NCBI GenBank assembly: GCA_021800275.1
Contig: JAJYZB010000006.1
Location: forward strand, 1 to 64,000
Source: a bacterium
GTDB lineage: Bacteria; Vulcanimicrobiota; JABDET01
Reading direction: 5' to 3'
DNA: 64,000 bases
The notes under the pieces were generated by a model, which saw only the letters and a list, made by a program, of their open reading frames with translations, was not told where the DNA came from and made no database searches. The number at the start of each line of letters is the position of its first letter. The first letter of the stretch is position 1. Made by a program: the position numbers and the translations under genes. Below, piece by piece: positions 8,042 through 17,129 of the stretch.

Positions 8042-8830
8042 TTGGAGACTGGAAGAACCAGGATAAACCTTGATTTTTTAGAATCCTTTTGTGTGAATTG
8101 GAAAGGGTTTTTTCTGAGCTGTCTGCTGATTTTAAGTCTGACTTTTGTCGTTTTTGCTGAAAAAAAATTTCGTGTGGTGCATCAAAAAGCCGATCAGTTG
8201 GAATACGATGATAAAACTAAAATTATGCATCTGGAAGGACATGTTGTCATCTGGCAGGGAAAAATGATTTTAACCTGCAGCCATGCGACTTATTATTTGA
8301 GAACACAAGAAGCCACTGCTTACGGGGATCTAAAAATGAAAAGTCCTCATGGGTATATTACGGGTGAAAAACTGCATGTTTATTATCCTAAAAAAACATT
8401 GTTTGTTTACGGACATGTCGTTCTGGTTTATTACCCGAAAAAGAAAAAGGGAACAGTGAGCAGCCCTATCATCATGACTTCTGACGAGTTGAAATATAAA
8501 TGGGGCAAAAAAGTCGCGACAGCAGAAGGCAGTGTTGTTCTGACCCAGAATGGCAGAAAGGCCAGCGGTGATCGCGCAGTATTCGATAAAAGATTAGAAA
8601 CATTGATTATGGATGGGCATGTTTCTTTGTTTCGCCCTCCTCAAAACCATCTCGTTTGCGATCATCTGGTCTATCATCTAAAAACTGATTCGGCTGTTGC
8701 AAAGGGACATGTTCAAGCTGTTTTTCTAGTAAAAAGAGAGAATCATTTAGTTTTGAAAAAGCCATCCTCCAGTGGAGCGGCTGATTCTAAAACTCCTTTT
8801 TTGGATGATCGCGCCTGGTTTTTCACTTAG
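8042..8830 (+). CDS. LptA/OstA-like LPS transport periplasmic protein
   Basis: The product has an uncleaved-looking N-terminal stretch, then a hydrophobic export segment (FFLSCLLILSLTFVVFA). A beta-jellyroll repeat region with the OstA-like pattern follows (ADQLEYDDKTKIMHLEGHVVIWQG, HATYYLRTQEATAYGDL, SDELKYKWGKKVATAEGSVVL, RAVFDKRLETLIMDGHVSLF). LptA forms the periplasmic bridge that carries LPS to the outer membrane. The start is uncertain: TTG at 8042 gives the longest frame, while TTG or GTG codons further in (for example near 8093) would place the signal peptide closer to the N-terminus. It is followed two bases later by murQ, so both may share a transcript. Confidence 0.7.
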   Translation: METGRTRINLDFLESFCVNWKGFFLSCLLILSLTFVVFAEKKFRVVHQKADQLEYDDKTKIMHLEGHVVIWQGKMILTCSHATYYLRTQEATAYGDLKMKSPHGYITGEKLHVYYPKKTLFVYGHVVLVYYPKKKKGTVSSPIIMTSDELKYKWGKKVATAEGSVVLTQNGRKASGDRAVFDKRLETLIMDGHVSLFRPPQNHLVCDHLVYHLKTDSAVAKGHVQAVFLVKRENHLVLKKPSSSGAADSKTPFLDDRAWFFT

Positions 8831-8838
8831 CCTTGGAA

Positions 8839-9678
8839 ATGAAAGAAAATATCCAGACTTTAATTACCGAAAGATCGAATCCTGGAACCAGGGACCTGGA
8901 TTCTTTATCAACTTCTAAAATTTTGAAAATCATGAACCATGAAGATTCAAAAGTTCCCAGGGCTGTCTCTTTTGTTCTCCCCGAAATCACTCGGTTTATC
9001 GAATCTGCGGTTCAACGGATAGAACAGGGAGGCAGACTCTTCTATGTAGGCGCTGGAACCAGTGGGAGGCTTGGCATTTTAGATGCTTCAGAATGCCCTC
9101 CAACTTTTGGAACTTCTCCTGATTTAGTTCAAGGGATTATTGCGGGAGGATTTCAAGCTGTTTTTCAGGCTGTAGAAAAAGCAGAGGATGATGAAAAAGC
9201 GGGGGAAGAGACATTGAAAAAAGTGAGATTTTCTAAAGTGGATTCTGTCGTAGGGCTGTCTGCCAGCGGAAGAACCCCTTATGTCATTGGAGCATTAAAA
9301 TATGCTCAAAAAATAGGTGGGCTGACTGCTGGAATGACCTGTAATGCTGATGCCAGGCTGCTCAAATTCTGCGAATGTCGTTTTGCGGTTAATGTCGGAC
9401 CTGAGGTTGTTGCTGGATCTACCCGATTAAAATGCGGGACAGCTCAAAAATTGATTTTAAACATGATTTCAACTGGAATCATGATTCGCCTTGGAAAGGT
9501 GAAAGGCAATCGAATGATAGATCTGATTCCCAAGAGTCAGAAACTCTGGGAAAGAGCTAAGGGGCTCATAATGGAAGAACTGCGCGTCAGCGAGAAAAAA
9601 GCGGAGGTTCTGCTGCGGGAATCGGGTGGAAGCGCGAGAAAGGCAATTCTGCTTGGCGGCGGTAGAAAGGAAAGATAA
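8839..9678 (+). CDS. murQ: N-acetylmuramic acid 6-phosphate etherase
   Basis: Cleaves the lactyl ether of MurNAc-6-phosphate to GlcNAc-6-phosphate and D-lactate in cytoplasmic peptidoglycan recycling. The SIS-fold signature is exact: GAGTSGRLGILDASECPPTFG region at about residues 73-93, preceded by the N-terminal helix that starts ERSNPGTRDLDSLST. The second conserved block, GSTRLKCGTAQKLILNMIST, is also present. Length (about 280 residues) is normal, slightly short at the C-terminus. ATG at 8839 is preferred over an in-frame TTG two codons earlier. It ends 4 bp before the convergent ribF stop, with no terminator between. Confidence 0.93.
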   Translation: MKENIQTLITERSNPGTRDLDSLSTSKILKIMNHEDSKVPRAVSFVLPEITRFIESAVQRIEQGGRLFYVGAGTSGRLGILDASECPPTFGTSPDLVQGIIAGGFQAVFQAVEKAEDDEKAGEETLKKVRFSKVDSVVGLSASGRTPYVIGALKYAQKIGGLTAGMTCNADARLLKFCECRFAVNVGPEVVAGSTRLKCGTAQKLILNMISTGIMIRLGKVKGNRMIDLIPKSQKLWERAKGLIMEELRVSEKKAEVLLRESGGSARKAILLGGGRKER

Positions 9679-9682
9679 AAAT

Positions 9683-10666
9683 TCAGCAGCGTTTTTCGGA
9701 ATCGTGCAGCCCCAAGAAATCTCTAACTAAAGCCACATCCTCTTCCATTTTTTTTGTAAGAGCTTCAGGAGAAGAAAATTTTTCTTCATCTCGAATCCGT
9801 TTAAAAAGCTCCACTTCTATTTTTTTTCCGTATAGATTTCCGCTGTAGTTTAACAAATGCGCTTCTACGACAATTTGTTTCCCGTTGAAAGTAGGACGTT
9901 TCCCGATACTGATGGCAACCATCCATTCTTGATTTTTATAAGTGTTACTTTCAGGAGTCTCTTCTTTGATTTTAGCAGTTCCAGCATAAATTCCGATCTT
10001 TGGGAGCAGTTTTCGATAGTTGATATGCAGATTGGCTGTTGGAAATCCAAGGTTTCTTCCTCGTCCTTCTCCTTGAGTTACAATACCTGTCAGGCTGTAA
10101 TTTCTTCCTAATAGCCGCGCCGCTTCCTCTACAGAGCCTGAGCTGATAAGGTTTCTGATTCGTGTGCTTGAAACAGGCTCTCCATCTAGAACAATCGCGC
10201 TGACCACAGAAACAGGGAAACCTAGAGACTCTCCATCTTTTACAAGGGTTTCCACATTTCCCTTGTGTCCTTTTCCATAACGGTAGTTAAATCCTGTGAT
10301 CACTTGTCGGGCTTTTAGTTGTTCACAGACAATTTTTTTTAAAAAATCTTTTGGGGAAAGGTTGGCGATAGTTTCATTAAATTCACCAATTAAAAGCAGG
10401 TCAACCTGGAGTTTTTCAAGCATCTCAATTTTTTCTTCAAGAGTAGTCAGAAGAAAAGGAGCTTTTTCAGGATTTATGATTTCAAGGGGGTGTTTGTTGA
10501 AAGTATAAACTAAAATGGAAGGGGAATCAGGAAAAGTAAGAGATATTCTTTCTGCTTCTCTGATTAAAGCTTGATGACCTTTGTGAATTCCATCAAAAAA
10601 ACCTAAAGCAATGATCTGGTTCTGTTCTGTTTTTGATAGGTTCTTAATTCCGTGTATAATTTTCAT
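9683..10666 (-). CDS. ribF: Bifunctional riboflavin kinase/FAD synthetase
   Basis: Converts riboflavin to FMN and FMN to FAD. The N-terminal adenylyltransferase domain has the nucleotidyl-transferase motif GFFDGIHKGHQALI (about 22-35) and the later SSTRIRNLISSG. The C-terminal kinase domain has GEGRGRNLGFPTANL and GIYAGTAKI. The 327-residue length is typical. Its start overlaps the truB stop by 4 bp (ATGA), and it is the last gene of the rimP-nusA-infB operon. Confidence 0.95.
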   Translation of the reverse strand: MKIIHGIKNLSKTEQNQIIALGFFDGIHKGHQALIREAERISLTFPDSPSILVYTFNKHPLEIINPEKAPFLLTTLEEKIEMLEKLQVDLLLIGEFNETIANLSPKDFLKKIVCEQLKARQVITGFNYRYGKGHKGNVETLVKDGESLGFPVSVVSAIVLDGEPVSSTRIRNLISSGSVEEAARLLGRNYSLTGIVTQGEGRGRNLGFPTANLHINYRKLLPKIGIYAGTAKIKEETPESNTYKNQEWMVAISIGKRPTFNGKQIVVEAHLLNYSGNLYGKKIEVELFKRIRDEEKFSSPEALTKKMEEDVALVRDFLGLHDSEKRC

Positions 10667-11568
10667 GATTCAAAGATTTTTACAGGTTGAAAATAATAGG
10701 GTCTTTTTTCTCCTTTAATTGTGCCTAGAGCGATCAGTTCTTCTTCTTCATCATAGAGTTGAAATAAAGTCTTTCCTGGTTCTCTGTCCAGGGGAAGCCG
10801 ATTCGCTCGAAGCAGAAGCGTTTTCTGCTGTTCTGATATAGAGAGTTTTGGAATATGGGATAAGACTCTGTCCCCTTTTAAAAGAACTGTTTCTAATTTT
10901 TCTGACGCCGCTTTTTCTTTTACTTCTTCGATTGTATAGGCTTCTTCTATTTTAAAAGGACCGCTTTCCAGGCGCACGAGAAAAGATAGGAAAGCTCCTG
11001 TGCCCAGTTTTTCTCCAAGGTCCCTGGCGAGAGCCCTCATGTACATTCCTGGACTTGATTTAACATCTAAAAGCACTTTTGGCAATTCGCCCGTAGAAAA
11101 ATCTTTAATCACGATGCTTTCGATTTTCACATTTCTTGGTTCCAGCTCCACCGTGACTCCTTTTCTTGCCCATTCGTAGGAACGTTTCCCTTTAGAGTGT
11201 ATAGCTGAAACCTGTGGGGGAATTTGTTGAATTTCTCCGATGAACAAAGGAATCATCTCTTCGATTTTCTTTTCTGTAAGGGCGGAAGCATCTTTCTTTT
11301 CGAGAAGATTTCCTTGAGCGTCATGGGTCGTAGTGGAGATGCCAAAAGTTATCTCTCCCCTGTAGAGTTTGGTGCTTTCTTGTAAATATTCAAACAGTTT
11401 AGTTGCTCTTCCAACAGCAAGAGGAAGGACCCCAGAGGCGCCTGGATCAAGTGTTCCTCCATGCCCGATTTTTTTTATTCTAAAAATTCTGCGGGCTTCA
11501 TCTACGAGATCGTGGGAAGTCATTCCAGGAGGTTTAATAAGGTTTAAAAATCCGAACAGTTCTTTCAT
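10663..11568 (-). CDS. truB: tRNA pseudouridine-55 synthase
   Basis: Makes pseudouridine 55 in the T-loop of tRNA. The N-terminal motifs are clear: GFLNLIKPPGMTSHDLVD, then GHGGTLDPGASGVLPLAVGRATK with the catalytic Asp in the TLDP motif. The conserved KSSPGMYMRALARDLGEKL block and a PUA-like C-terminus follow. At 301 residues it has normal length. It overlaps nrnA and ribF by 4 bp each, indicating tight translational coupling. Confidence 0.95.
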   Translation of the reverse strand: MKELFGFLNLIKPPGMTSHDLVDEARRIFRIKKIGHGGTLDPGASGVLPLAVGRATKLFEYLQESTKLYRGEITFGISTTTHDAQGNLLEKKDASALTEKKIEEMIPLFIGEIQQIPPQVSAIHSKGKRSYEWARKGVTVELEPRNVKIESIVIKDFSTGELPKVLLDVKSSPGMYMRALARDLGEKLGTGAFLSFLVRLESGPFKIEEAYTIEEVKEKAASEKLETVLLKGDRVLSHIPKLSISEQQKTLLLRANRLPLDREPGKTLFQLYDEEEELIALGTIKGEKRPYYFQPVKIFES

Positions 11569-12515
11569 GAAAAAAATGAACCCAGCTCCCCGACAATTTT
11601 TTCTTCAGCTTCTTTTAGGCTGGCATTTATTTTGCAGCCTGCTGCTTGAAGATGTCCTCCTCCACCAAAAAGAGCGGCGATCTTATTTACAGGGAGTTTA
11701 TTTCTGCTTCGAAGGCTGATTTTAACCACTCCATCTTTCATTTGTCGGAAGAGCGCAAACGCATGAACATCTTTTAAAATGTCCAGATGTTCCACCATTT
11801 TGTCTCCGTCTTCTTCTGCAGCCTCGGCAGCGGCAAAATCTTCCTGGGATAAAATGCTCCACGCTAGCTTCCCGTCAAATTTCTTTTTAAGATTTGAGAA
11901 CATCCTTCCCAGCAGTTTTGCATAAGCATAAGAATAGCTTGCGTAGAGCTGTCGGGCGATTTCCCCGTTATTGATTTTGGTTTTTAACAGAGAAGAAGCC
12001 GTAGAATAGGTCGTAGAGGTAACATTTGGATATTTAAAAATTCCAGTATCAGCCATGACTGCTGTTAGAAGGCAGGATGCTATTTCAGAGGTTATTTCCC
12101 ATTTTAAATTGGTTAAAATTTGGAATATAATCTCTCCTGTTGAAGCGGCTTCAGGGAAACAGTAGTTTATTTCACCAAATTGATCATTATCAGGATGATG
12201 GTCAACATTCACAATTTGTCTGGCAATTTTGCGCCACGCGTTTTTGTCGCCATTAAGGAGTAGTTTAGAGGAACCTGTATCCATAACAATCATGACATCG
12301 AAAGGAGCAGCTGGAAGCTCTGAAACGATCAACTCTTTTCCTGATAGAAATTTCAAATTTTCAGGGACAGGTTCGGGAAAGTAAAGCGATACTTTTTTCC
12401 CTCTTTTATGAAGGGCAATTCCGAGCGCCTGCATAGAACCAACAGAATCTCCATCAGGAGAAGCAGTGGTTAGAAAAAAAGAGCTGCTTTTTTCGAGAAT
12501 TTGCTCAATTGTCAT
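11565..12515 (-). CDS. nrnA: DHH-family oligoribonuclease / pAp phosphatase
   Basis: Degrades nanoRNA to mononucleotides and can dephosphorylate 3'-phosphoadenosine 5'-phosphate. DHH domain motifs: SPDGDSVGS near the N-terminus, VMDTGSS, VDHHPDNDQFG and ADTGIFKYPN. The DHHA1 domain ends in GGGGHLQAAGC, which binds substrate. A TTG upstream at 12539 extends the frame, but the ATG at 12515 ([14 protein letters not shown]) matches family N-termini better. It overlaps rbfA by 11 bp. Its position between rbfA and truB is classical. Confidence 0.9.
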   Translation of the reverse strand: MTIEQILEKSSSFFLTTASPDGDSVGSMQALGIALHKRGKKVSLYFPEPVPENLKFLSGKELIVSELPAAPFDVMIVMDTGSSKLLLNGDKNAWRKIARQIVNVDHHPDNDQFGEINYCFPEAASTGEIIFQILTNLKWEITSEIASCLLTAVMADTGIFKYPNVTSTTYSTASSLLKTKINNGEIARQLYASYSYAYAKLLGRMFSNLKKKFDGKLAWSILSQEDFAAAEAAEEDGDKMVEHLDILKDVHAFALFRQMKDGVVKISLRSRNKLPVNKIAALFGGGGHLQAAGCKINASLKEAEEKIVGELGSFFS

Positions 12516-12870
12516 TTTGTTTTTTTTCTTTGCTCTCAATTTCGCTCAAGATTTGAAGAACCCGCTCTACTTTTTGGCTGGTGTCATCTTTAATAAAAAC
12601 AAGATCAGGAATGTGACGCAGTCGAATTCTTTCAGCGATTTTCGAGCGGATAAAGCCAGAAGCATGCTCCAGAGCATTTAAAGTTTTTTGCTGTTCCAGC
12701 CGTGTTCCCATAATGCTGACAAAAATCTTGGCGCGTTTTAAATCTGATGATAACTGAGCATGGGTCAGGGTAACAAACCCGATTCTGGGGTCCTTTAATT
12801 CTCCTTTTAAAATGAAGGAAGTTTCTTTTAGCAGTTGTTTTTCCACTCTGCCAAGTCTGGTTAAATTCAA
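12505..12870 (-). CDS. rbfA: 30S ribosome-binding factor A
   Basis: Late-stage 16S rRNA maturation factor with a KH-like fold. The 121-residue protein shows the family pattern: N-terminal helix ([47 protein letters not shown]), the central [27 protein letters not shown] and a charged tail. It starts with TTG whose last bases overlap the TGA of infB, which supports coupling. Normal length and position after infB. Confidence 0.93.
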   Translation of the reverse strand: MNLTRLGRVEKQLLKETSFILKGELKDPRIGFVTLTHAQLSSDLKRAKIFVSIMGTRLEQQKTLNALEHASGFIRSKIAERIRLRHIPDLVFIKDDTSQKVERVLQILSEIESKEKKQNDN

Positions 12871-15416
12871 TTTTTGACAGCCTCAACTCTGCTTTTTAAT
12901 TCAGTCGGTCGTATCTCTTGCATGATAAAAGCTTCTATTACATCTCTTTCTTTAAGATCGTTGAATTTTTCGATTCCAATCCCACATTCGTACCCCGACT
13001 GGACTTCACGGGCATCATCTTTAAATCTTTTGAGTGAAGCCAGATTGCCTTCATAAACCACAGTTCCGTCTCTTAAGAGTCTGACCTGGGCTTCACGCGA
13101 AATTTTCCCTTCAGTCACTCTACATCCCGCAATGGTTCCAATTTTTCCGATTTTGAAAGTTTTCAAAATTTCTGCTCTGCCGATGACTGCTTCTTGATAA
13201 GAAGATTTCAACATTCCAACCATGGCGCGGGTGATGTCTTCAATGACTTGATAGATGATACGATAGAGTCGTACATCGACTTTTTCTCTTTCAGCGATTT
13301 GTTTGATATGAAGCTCAGGTCTGATATTGAATCCAATAACGACAGCATTGGAAGCTGCTGCTAAAAGCACATCTGATTCTGTTATTGTGCCAACACCTGT
13401 GTGGATCACTCGAACCCTAACTTCATTTGTATTCAGTCTTTCGAGGGCGTCTTTTAAAGCTTCAACAGAGCCCTGGCCATCTGCTTTGATAATTAAATTC
13501 AGATCTTTAATTTCTCCCTGTTTAATTTGTTCGTACAAGTCATCCAAAGTCACTCTTTTCAAAGAAGCAAGGGTTTCTTCTCTCATATGCAGAGCACGAG
13601 CTTCTGCGATCTGGCGAGCTATTTTTTCATCGGATAAGACCTGCAGAGTATCTCCAGGTTCAGGTACATTGTTTAACCCAATCATTTCAACAGGGCAGGA
13701 TGGTAAAGCTGTCTGGATTCGTTCTCCCCGATCATTCAGCAGAGCTCTGATTTTTCCATAAACTTTCCCTGCCACGACCGCATCTCCAACTTTTAAGGTT
13801 CCTTCCTGGATCAAAACAGTGCCAACAGGACCTTTACCTTTATCCAGTTTGGCTTCAATAATGGTTCCTTTTGCTAATTTTTCGGGATTGGCTTTCAGGT
13901 CAGCGAGATCGGCGACCAGCAGGATCATCTCAAGCAATTCTTCAATGCCTGTTTTCTGTTTGGCTGAGATAGGAACAAAAACCGTATTTCCACCCCATTC
14001 TTCAGGAGTAAGTCCATAATCACTCAACTGCTGTTTCACCCGATCCACGTTTGCTCCTGGTTTGTCAATTTTATTGACGGCAGTGACAATCGGAACATTA
14101 GCTGCTTTTGCGTGGTCAATAGCTTCAAGAGTTTGAGGCATGACTCCGTCATCTGCAGCTACGACTAAGATGGCAACGTCGGTGATTTTAGTTCCTCTAG
14201 CTCTCATAGCTGTAAAGGCTTCGTGCCCAGGGGTGTCTAAAAAAGTGATTTTTCTTTCATTGAGTTCGATTTGATAGGCGCCTATCTTCTGGGTTATGCC
14301 CCCTTCTTCACTGGCCGTGACGTTAGTTTTTCGAATGGCATCTAAAAGGCTTGTTTTGCCGTGATCCACGTGACCCATAACAGTAACAACAGGAGCTCTT
14401 GGTTTTAGGAGAGTGGGGTCTTCTACTTTTTCTTCTTTTGTTTTCTCAAGTTCAAGGGGATCTACAACTTCGATTTCGCACCCAAAATCAAGGGATAGCT
14501 GTTTAGCAAATTCTTCATCCAGATGTTGATTGATGGTGATCATTTTTCCTTTGAGCATCAGATGCTTAATCAGCTCATTCGTCGAGCGATTTAACTTTTG
14601 CGCGAGCTCGCCAATCGTTAAAGGGAAAGTAATCTGAACCCGTGATGGATATTCAGACACAGATGCTGCAGCAGGAGCTGGAACATCTGATTTTGATTCC
14701 AGAATTAGTTTTTTTGCTTTTCCAGGAAGAGCTTTTTCCTCAGATTTTTCTTTTCTTACTGGTTCTTTCTTAGAAGCAGTTTGTTCTTTTTGAGTGGGCT
14801 GCTCTTTTGGGGGAAGGGAAACTGGCAGAGATGATACTGGCTGTTCCTGAGAAACAAGAGCGGGAATAGAGGATTTTACAGGGGGGACAGAAGATTCTTT
14901 TGGAATAAGGGAGGGTTCTTTAGGGGCAGCATCAAGATTTTTTGGAATTTGAAGTTGTTCTAATGCGGCGGCAGAAATGTGCTGCGGTTGAGGCAGTTCT
15001 TGAAAAGTGGCGATGGGTTCTTCTGGAGCCGAAATCTGGCTGGAGGTTTGCTTTAGTTTGTCCGCCTGCTCTTGTTGCCTTTTAGCCCATTCTTCATCAA
15101 TCAATCGTCTCTCAGCTTCTCGGGCTTCTTCTTCTGCTTTCCGCTTCAAAACTTCTTCTTTTTTTACGACTTCAACTTTAATCGGCTTTTTTTCGTCAGC
15201 CGGTACAGCGCTGACTTTCGTTCCTGTCTTTTTGACAGGCTGTTCTTTCTTCTCGACTTTTTTAACGGAGGCAGCAGCAGGCTGCTGGGCTTTCGTTTTT
15301 TCTTGAACTTTCGTTTTTGTTTCAACTTTTGGCTCTTTTGTTTTTCTGGTTGGAGAGCTTGTTTTTTTTTCTACTTTTTTCGGTTTTTCCTTTACGCTTG
15401 AGCGTTTTTCTGCCAT
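12867..15416 (-). CDS. infB: Translation initiation factor IF-2
   Basis: GTPase that places initiator tRNA on the 30S subunit. The first 250 residues are a low-complexity Lys/Glu/Pro/Ala-rich region, usual for bacterial IF-2. An IF2_N domain follows at about 265-320 ([31 protein letters not shown]). The G domain has [30 protein letters not shown] and NKIDKPGA. Domains II, III and IV follow to the end at 849 residues. It overlaps ylxR by 25 bp at its start and rbfA by 4 bp at its end. Confidence 0.97.
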   Translation of the reverse strand: MAEKRSSVKEKPKKVEKKTSSPTRKTKEPKVETKTKVQEKTKAQQPAAASVKKVEKKEQPVKKTGTKVSAVPADEKKPIKVEVVKKEEVLKRKAEEEAREAERRLIDEEWAKRQQEQADKLKQTSSQISAPEEPIATFQELPQPQHISAAALEQLQIPKNLDAAPKEPSLIPKESSVPPVKSSIPALVSQEQPVSSLPVSLPPKEQPTQKEQTASKKEPVRKEKSEEKALPGKAKKLILESKSDVPAPAAASVSEYPSRVQITFPLTIGELAQKLNRSTNELIKHLMLKGKMITINQHLDEEFAKQLSLDFGCEIEVVDPLELEKTKEEKVEDPTLLKPRAPVVTVMGHVDHGKTSLLDAIRKTNVTASEEGGITQKIGAYQIELNERKITFLDTPGHEAFTAMRARGTKITDVAILVVAADDGVMPQTLEAIDHAKAANVPIVTAVNKIDKPGANVDRVKQQLSDYGLTPEEWGGNTVFVPISAKQKTGIEELLEMILLVADLADLKANPEKLAKGTIIEAKLDKGKGPVGTVLIQEGTLKVGDAVVAGKVYGKIRALLNDRGERIQTALPSCPVEMIGLNNVPEPGDTLQVLSDEKIARQIAEARALHMREETLASLKRVTLDDLYEQIKQGEIKDLNLIIKADGQGSVEALKDALERLNTNEVRVRVIHTGVGTITESDVLLAAASNAVVIGFNIRPELHIKQIAEREKVDVRLYRIIYQVIEDITRAMVGMLKSSYQEAVIGRAEILKTFKIGKIGTIAGCRVTEGKISREAQVRLLRDGTVVYEGNLASLKRFKDDAREVQSGYECGIGIEKFNDLKERDVIEAFIMQEIRPTELKSRVEAVKN

Positions 15417-15667
15417 TGCTTCCCTCTTTCAATCTCTTTCCAGAAGTTCTCAGATACAGAGATCTTTAAAATTTTTTCAAGCCTTTTTTCTTTTTTCGCT
15501 TTTGTGATACAATATTCTTTTTTGCATAGATAGGCGCTTCTTCCTTCTACGTGTCCCGTTTTCCAGAGCATAACATTTCCATCTTTATTTTTTGTGATGC
15601 GAATCAAATCGTTCCTGTCAAACATTTTTCTGCAACTGATGCACTGGCGCAAACCTGTGTTTTTCAC
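15392..15667 (-). CDS. ylxR: YlxR-family RNA-binding protein
   Basis: The 91-residue protein has the family signature [20 protein letters not shown] near the N-terminus and the [27 protein letters not shown] block. The family (RnpM in Gram-positives) binds RNA and is nearly always encoded between nusA and infB, as here. It overlaps nusA by 4 bp and infB by 25 bp. Confidence 0.9.
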   Translation of the reverse strand: MKNTGLRQCISCRKMFDRNDLIRITKNKDGNVMLWKTGHVEGRSAYLCKKEYCITKAKKEKRLEKILKISVSENFWKEIERGKQWQKNAQA

Positions 15668-16731
15668 ATCGGCGGCGATGTTTTAACCTCAAATTGAGAT
15701 TCGCTTTTAATGTCAATTCTCCAGCCAGTTAATCGCGCTGCCAGTCTTGCATTCTGTCCTTCTCTGCCAATCGCTAGTGAAAGTTGTTGATCAGGAACCA
15801 GCACAAGGGCAGTTCTATCATTTGCGCTGGATATAATCACTCGGGAGACTTTTGCCGGACTCAAAGCTTTAGTAATAAATTCTGTGTGGTCGTCACTCCA
15901 GGGGATGATGTCTATTTTTTCGCCTCTTAATTCGTCCACAACAGCTTGAATTCTCTGTCCTCTTGAACCAATGCAGGCGCCAATTGGATCAACTCTAGGA
16001 TCTCTAGACCAGACAGCTATTTTCGAGCGGTAACCAGGTTCTCTTGCCACTGCTTTCAGCTCTACAATTTTGCTGGCAATTTCTGGAACTTCTAACTCAA
16101 AAAGTCTTTTGAGAAAATTAGAGTGGGTTCGACTGACCAGGATCTGAGCTCCTCTTGACGTTCGACGGACTTCAGAGAGATACACTTTAATTCTTTGTCC
16201 AGATTTTAAATGATCTCGGGAAACCTGTTCACTTGGAGGTAGATAAGCTTCTGCTCTGCCGATATCAAGATAGATTCCTTTGCCTTCAAAGCGATTTGCA
16301 ATTCCACTTATGACATCATTGACTCGAGAAGAGAATTCCTGATAGATTAAATCTCTTTCAGCTTCTTTAAGTTTTTGGGCAAGCACTTGTCGGGCAGATT
16401 GAGCAGCAATTCTGCCAAATCCATGGGGAGTTACTTCTATTTTAATTTCATCCCCTTCTTCAACTTCAGGGGCATATTCTTTAGCGTCCTCTAAAGAAAT
16501 TTCTAATTCCTGATCATTCACGTCTTTTACAACCGTTTTTATCCTGAAAACAGAGGGGTCGCCTGTTTTGCGGTCTAGTTTTACTTCGATTCGAGCCAGA
16601 CTGGCGGCATCCAAGAAATCTCTATGATAGGCAGAAGCCATCCCTGATTCGATAAATTCAATCAGTTTTTCGAGAGGAAGATTCTTTTCTCGAGCAATCT
16701 GCTCAAGAGCATCAAATAATTCTCCTTTCAT
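15664..16731 (-). CDS. nusA: Transcription termination/antitermination factor NusA
   Basis: RNA polymerase-binding elongation factor. Domains in order: NusA N-terminal domain (GELFDALEQIAREKNLPLEKLIEFIESGMASAYHRDF), S1 domain (about 130-200, GKGIYLDIGRAEAYLPPSEQ), then two KH domains (RDPRVDPIGACIGSRGQRIQAV and AIGREGQNARLAARLTGWRIDI). It stops after KH2 without acidic C-terminal repeats, normal outside gamma-proteobacteria. The frame extends to 16746, but the ATG at 16731 is preceded by GGAGG at good spacing and matches the family N-terminus, so I choose it. Confidence 0.95.
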   Translation of the reverse strand: MKGELFDALEQIAREKNLPLEKLIEFIESGMASAYHRDFLDAASLARIEVKLDRKTGDPSVFRIKTVVKDVNDQELEISLEDAKEYAPEVEEGDEIKIEVTPHGFGRIAAQSARQVLAQKLKEAERDLIYQEFSSRVNDVISGIANRFEGKGIYLDIGRAEAYLPPSEQVSRDHLKSGQRIKVYLSEVRRTSRGAQILVSRTHSNFLKRLFELEVPEIASKIVELKAVAREPGYRSKIAVWSRDPRVDPIGACIGSRGQRIQAVVDELRGEKIDIIPWSDDHTEFITKALSPAKVSRVIISSANDRTALVLVPDQQLSLAIGREGQNARLAARLTGWRIDIKSESQFEVKTSPPM

Positions 16732-16767
16732 AATTTCATCCTCCATCCTCTGCTTTACGGCAGTTGT

Positions 16768-17028
16768 TTAATCCTTAAGGGTTATTCCTCTGCTCATAAC
16801 TTCAAGGGAATACCTGCCGGGAATTAGATTTTTGGCATCCAGTTCTGCTTCCACGGAACGACTGACTCTCTCGCAGTCCTGGATTCCTGTTCCACCTTCC
16901 CGATGAATCACAATTCTCAGTATCGATCTTTTTCCCGCATTTTTATATTCAACTTTTACTAATTCTACTCCTACAGATTCTGCTTTGGTTTTCGCGATTT
17001 CGCGAACCTCTTCTAACCAATCTTTCAT
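16768..17028 (-). CDS. rimP: Truncated RimP-like ribosome maturation factor (N-terminal domain only)
   Basis: Position before nusA and sequence fit RimP: AESVGVELVKVEYKNAGKRSILRIVIHREGGTGIQDCERVSRSVEAELDAKNLIPGRYSLEVMSRGI corresponds to the N-terminal domain up to the place where the family normally reads YxLEVSSPGLDRPL. The protein stops four residues later, so the whole C-terminal SH3-like domain (about 60 residues) is missing. Only 36 bp separate it from nusA, so the missing part is not present in another frame. The ATG at 17028 has a GAGG SD; an upstream in-frame TTG at 17052 lies against a palindrome and is unlikely. It is either a reduced functional RimP or a degraded gene. Confidence 0.75.
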   Translation of the reverse strand: MKDWLEEVREIAKTKAESVGVELVKVEYKNAGKRSILRIVIHREGGTGIQDCERVSRSVEAELDAKNLIPGRYSLEVMSRGITLKD

Positions 17029-17050
17029 ATCTAACAGGTTCCTCAAAATC

Positions 17051-17074
17051 AAAGCGTGGGAATTCCCACGCTTT
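17051..17074. terminator. 24-bp perfect palindrome between the pilin cluster and rimP
   Basis: The sequence 17051-17074 is a perfect palindrome with a GCGTGGG stem and AATT centre, flanked by T runs on both sides (five T on plus, TTTGATTTT on minus). It sits 55 bp after the pilX-like stop and 22 bp before the rimP ATG. It is probably the pilin operon terminator. If the nusA operon promoter lies upstream (TTGCAA near 17105 on the minus strand), it would sit in the operon leader and could act as an attenuator. Confidence 0.7.
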
Positions 17075-17129
17075 TTCGTTTAAAATTAATTCTCTTAATG
17101 ATTCTATTTGCAAGGGTGTTTTCCCTTTT

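Noticed and set aside
12867-15416. Several open frames antisense to infB
   Set aside because: No SD or family similarity; infB is fully conserved on the other strand.
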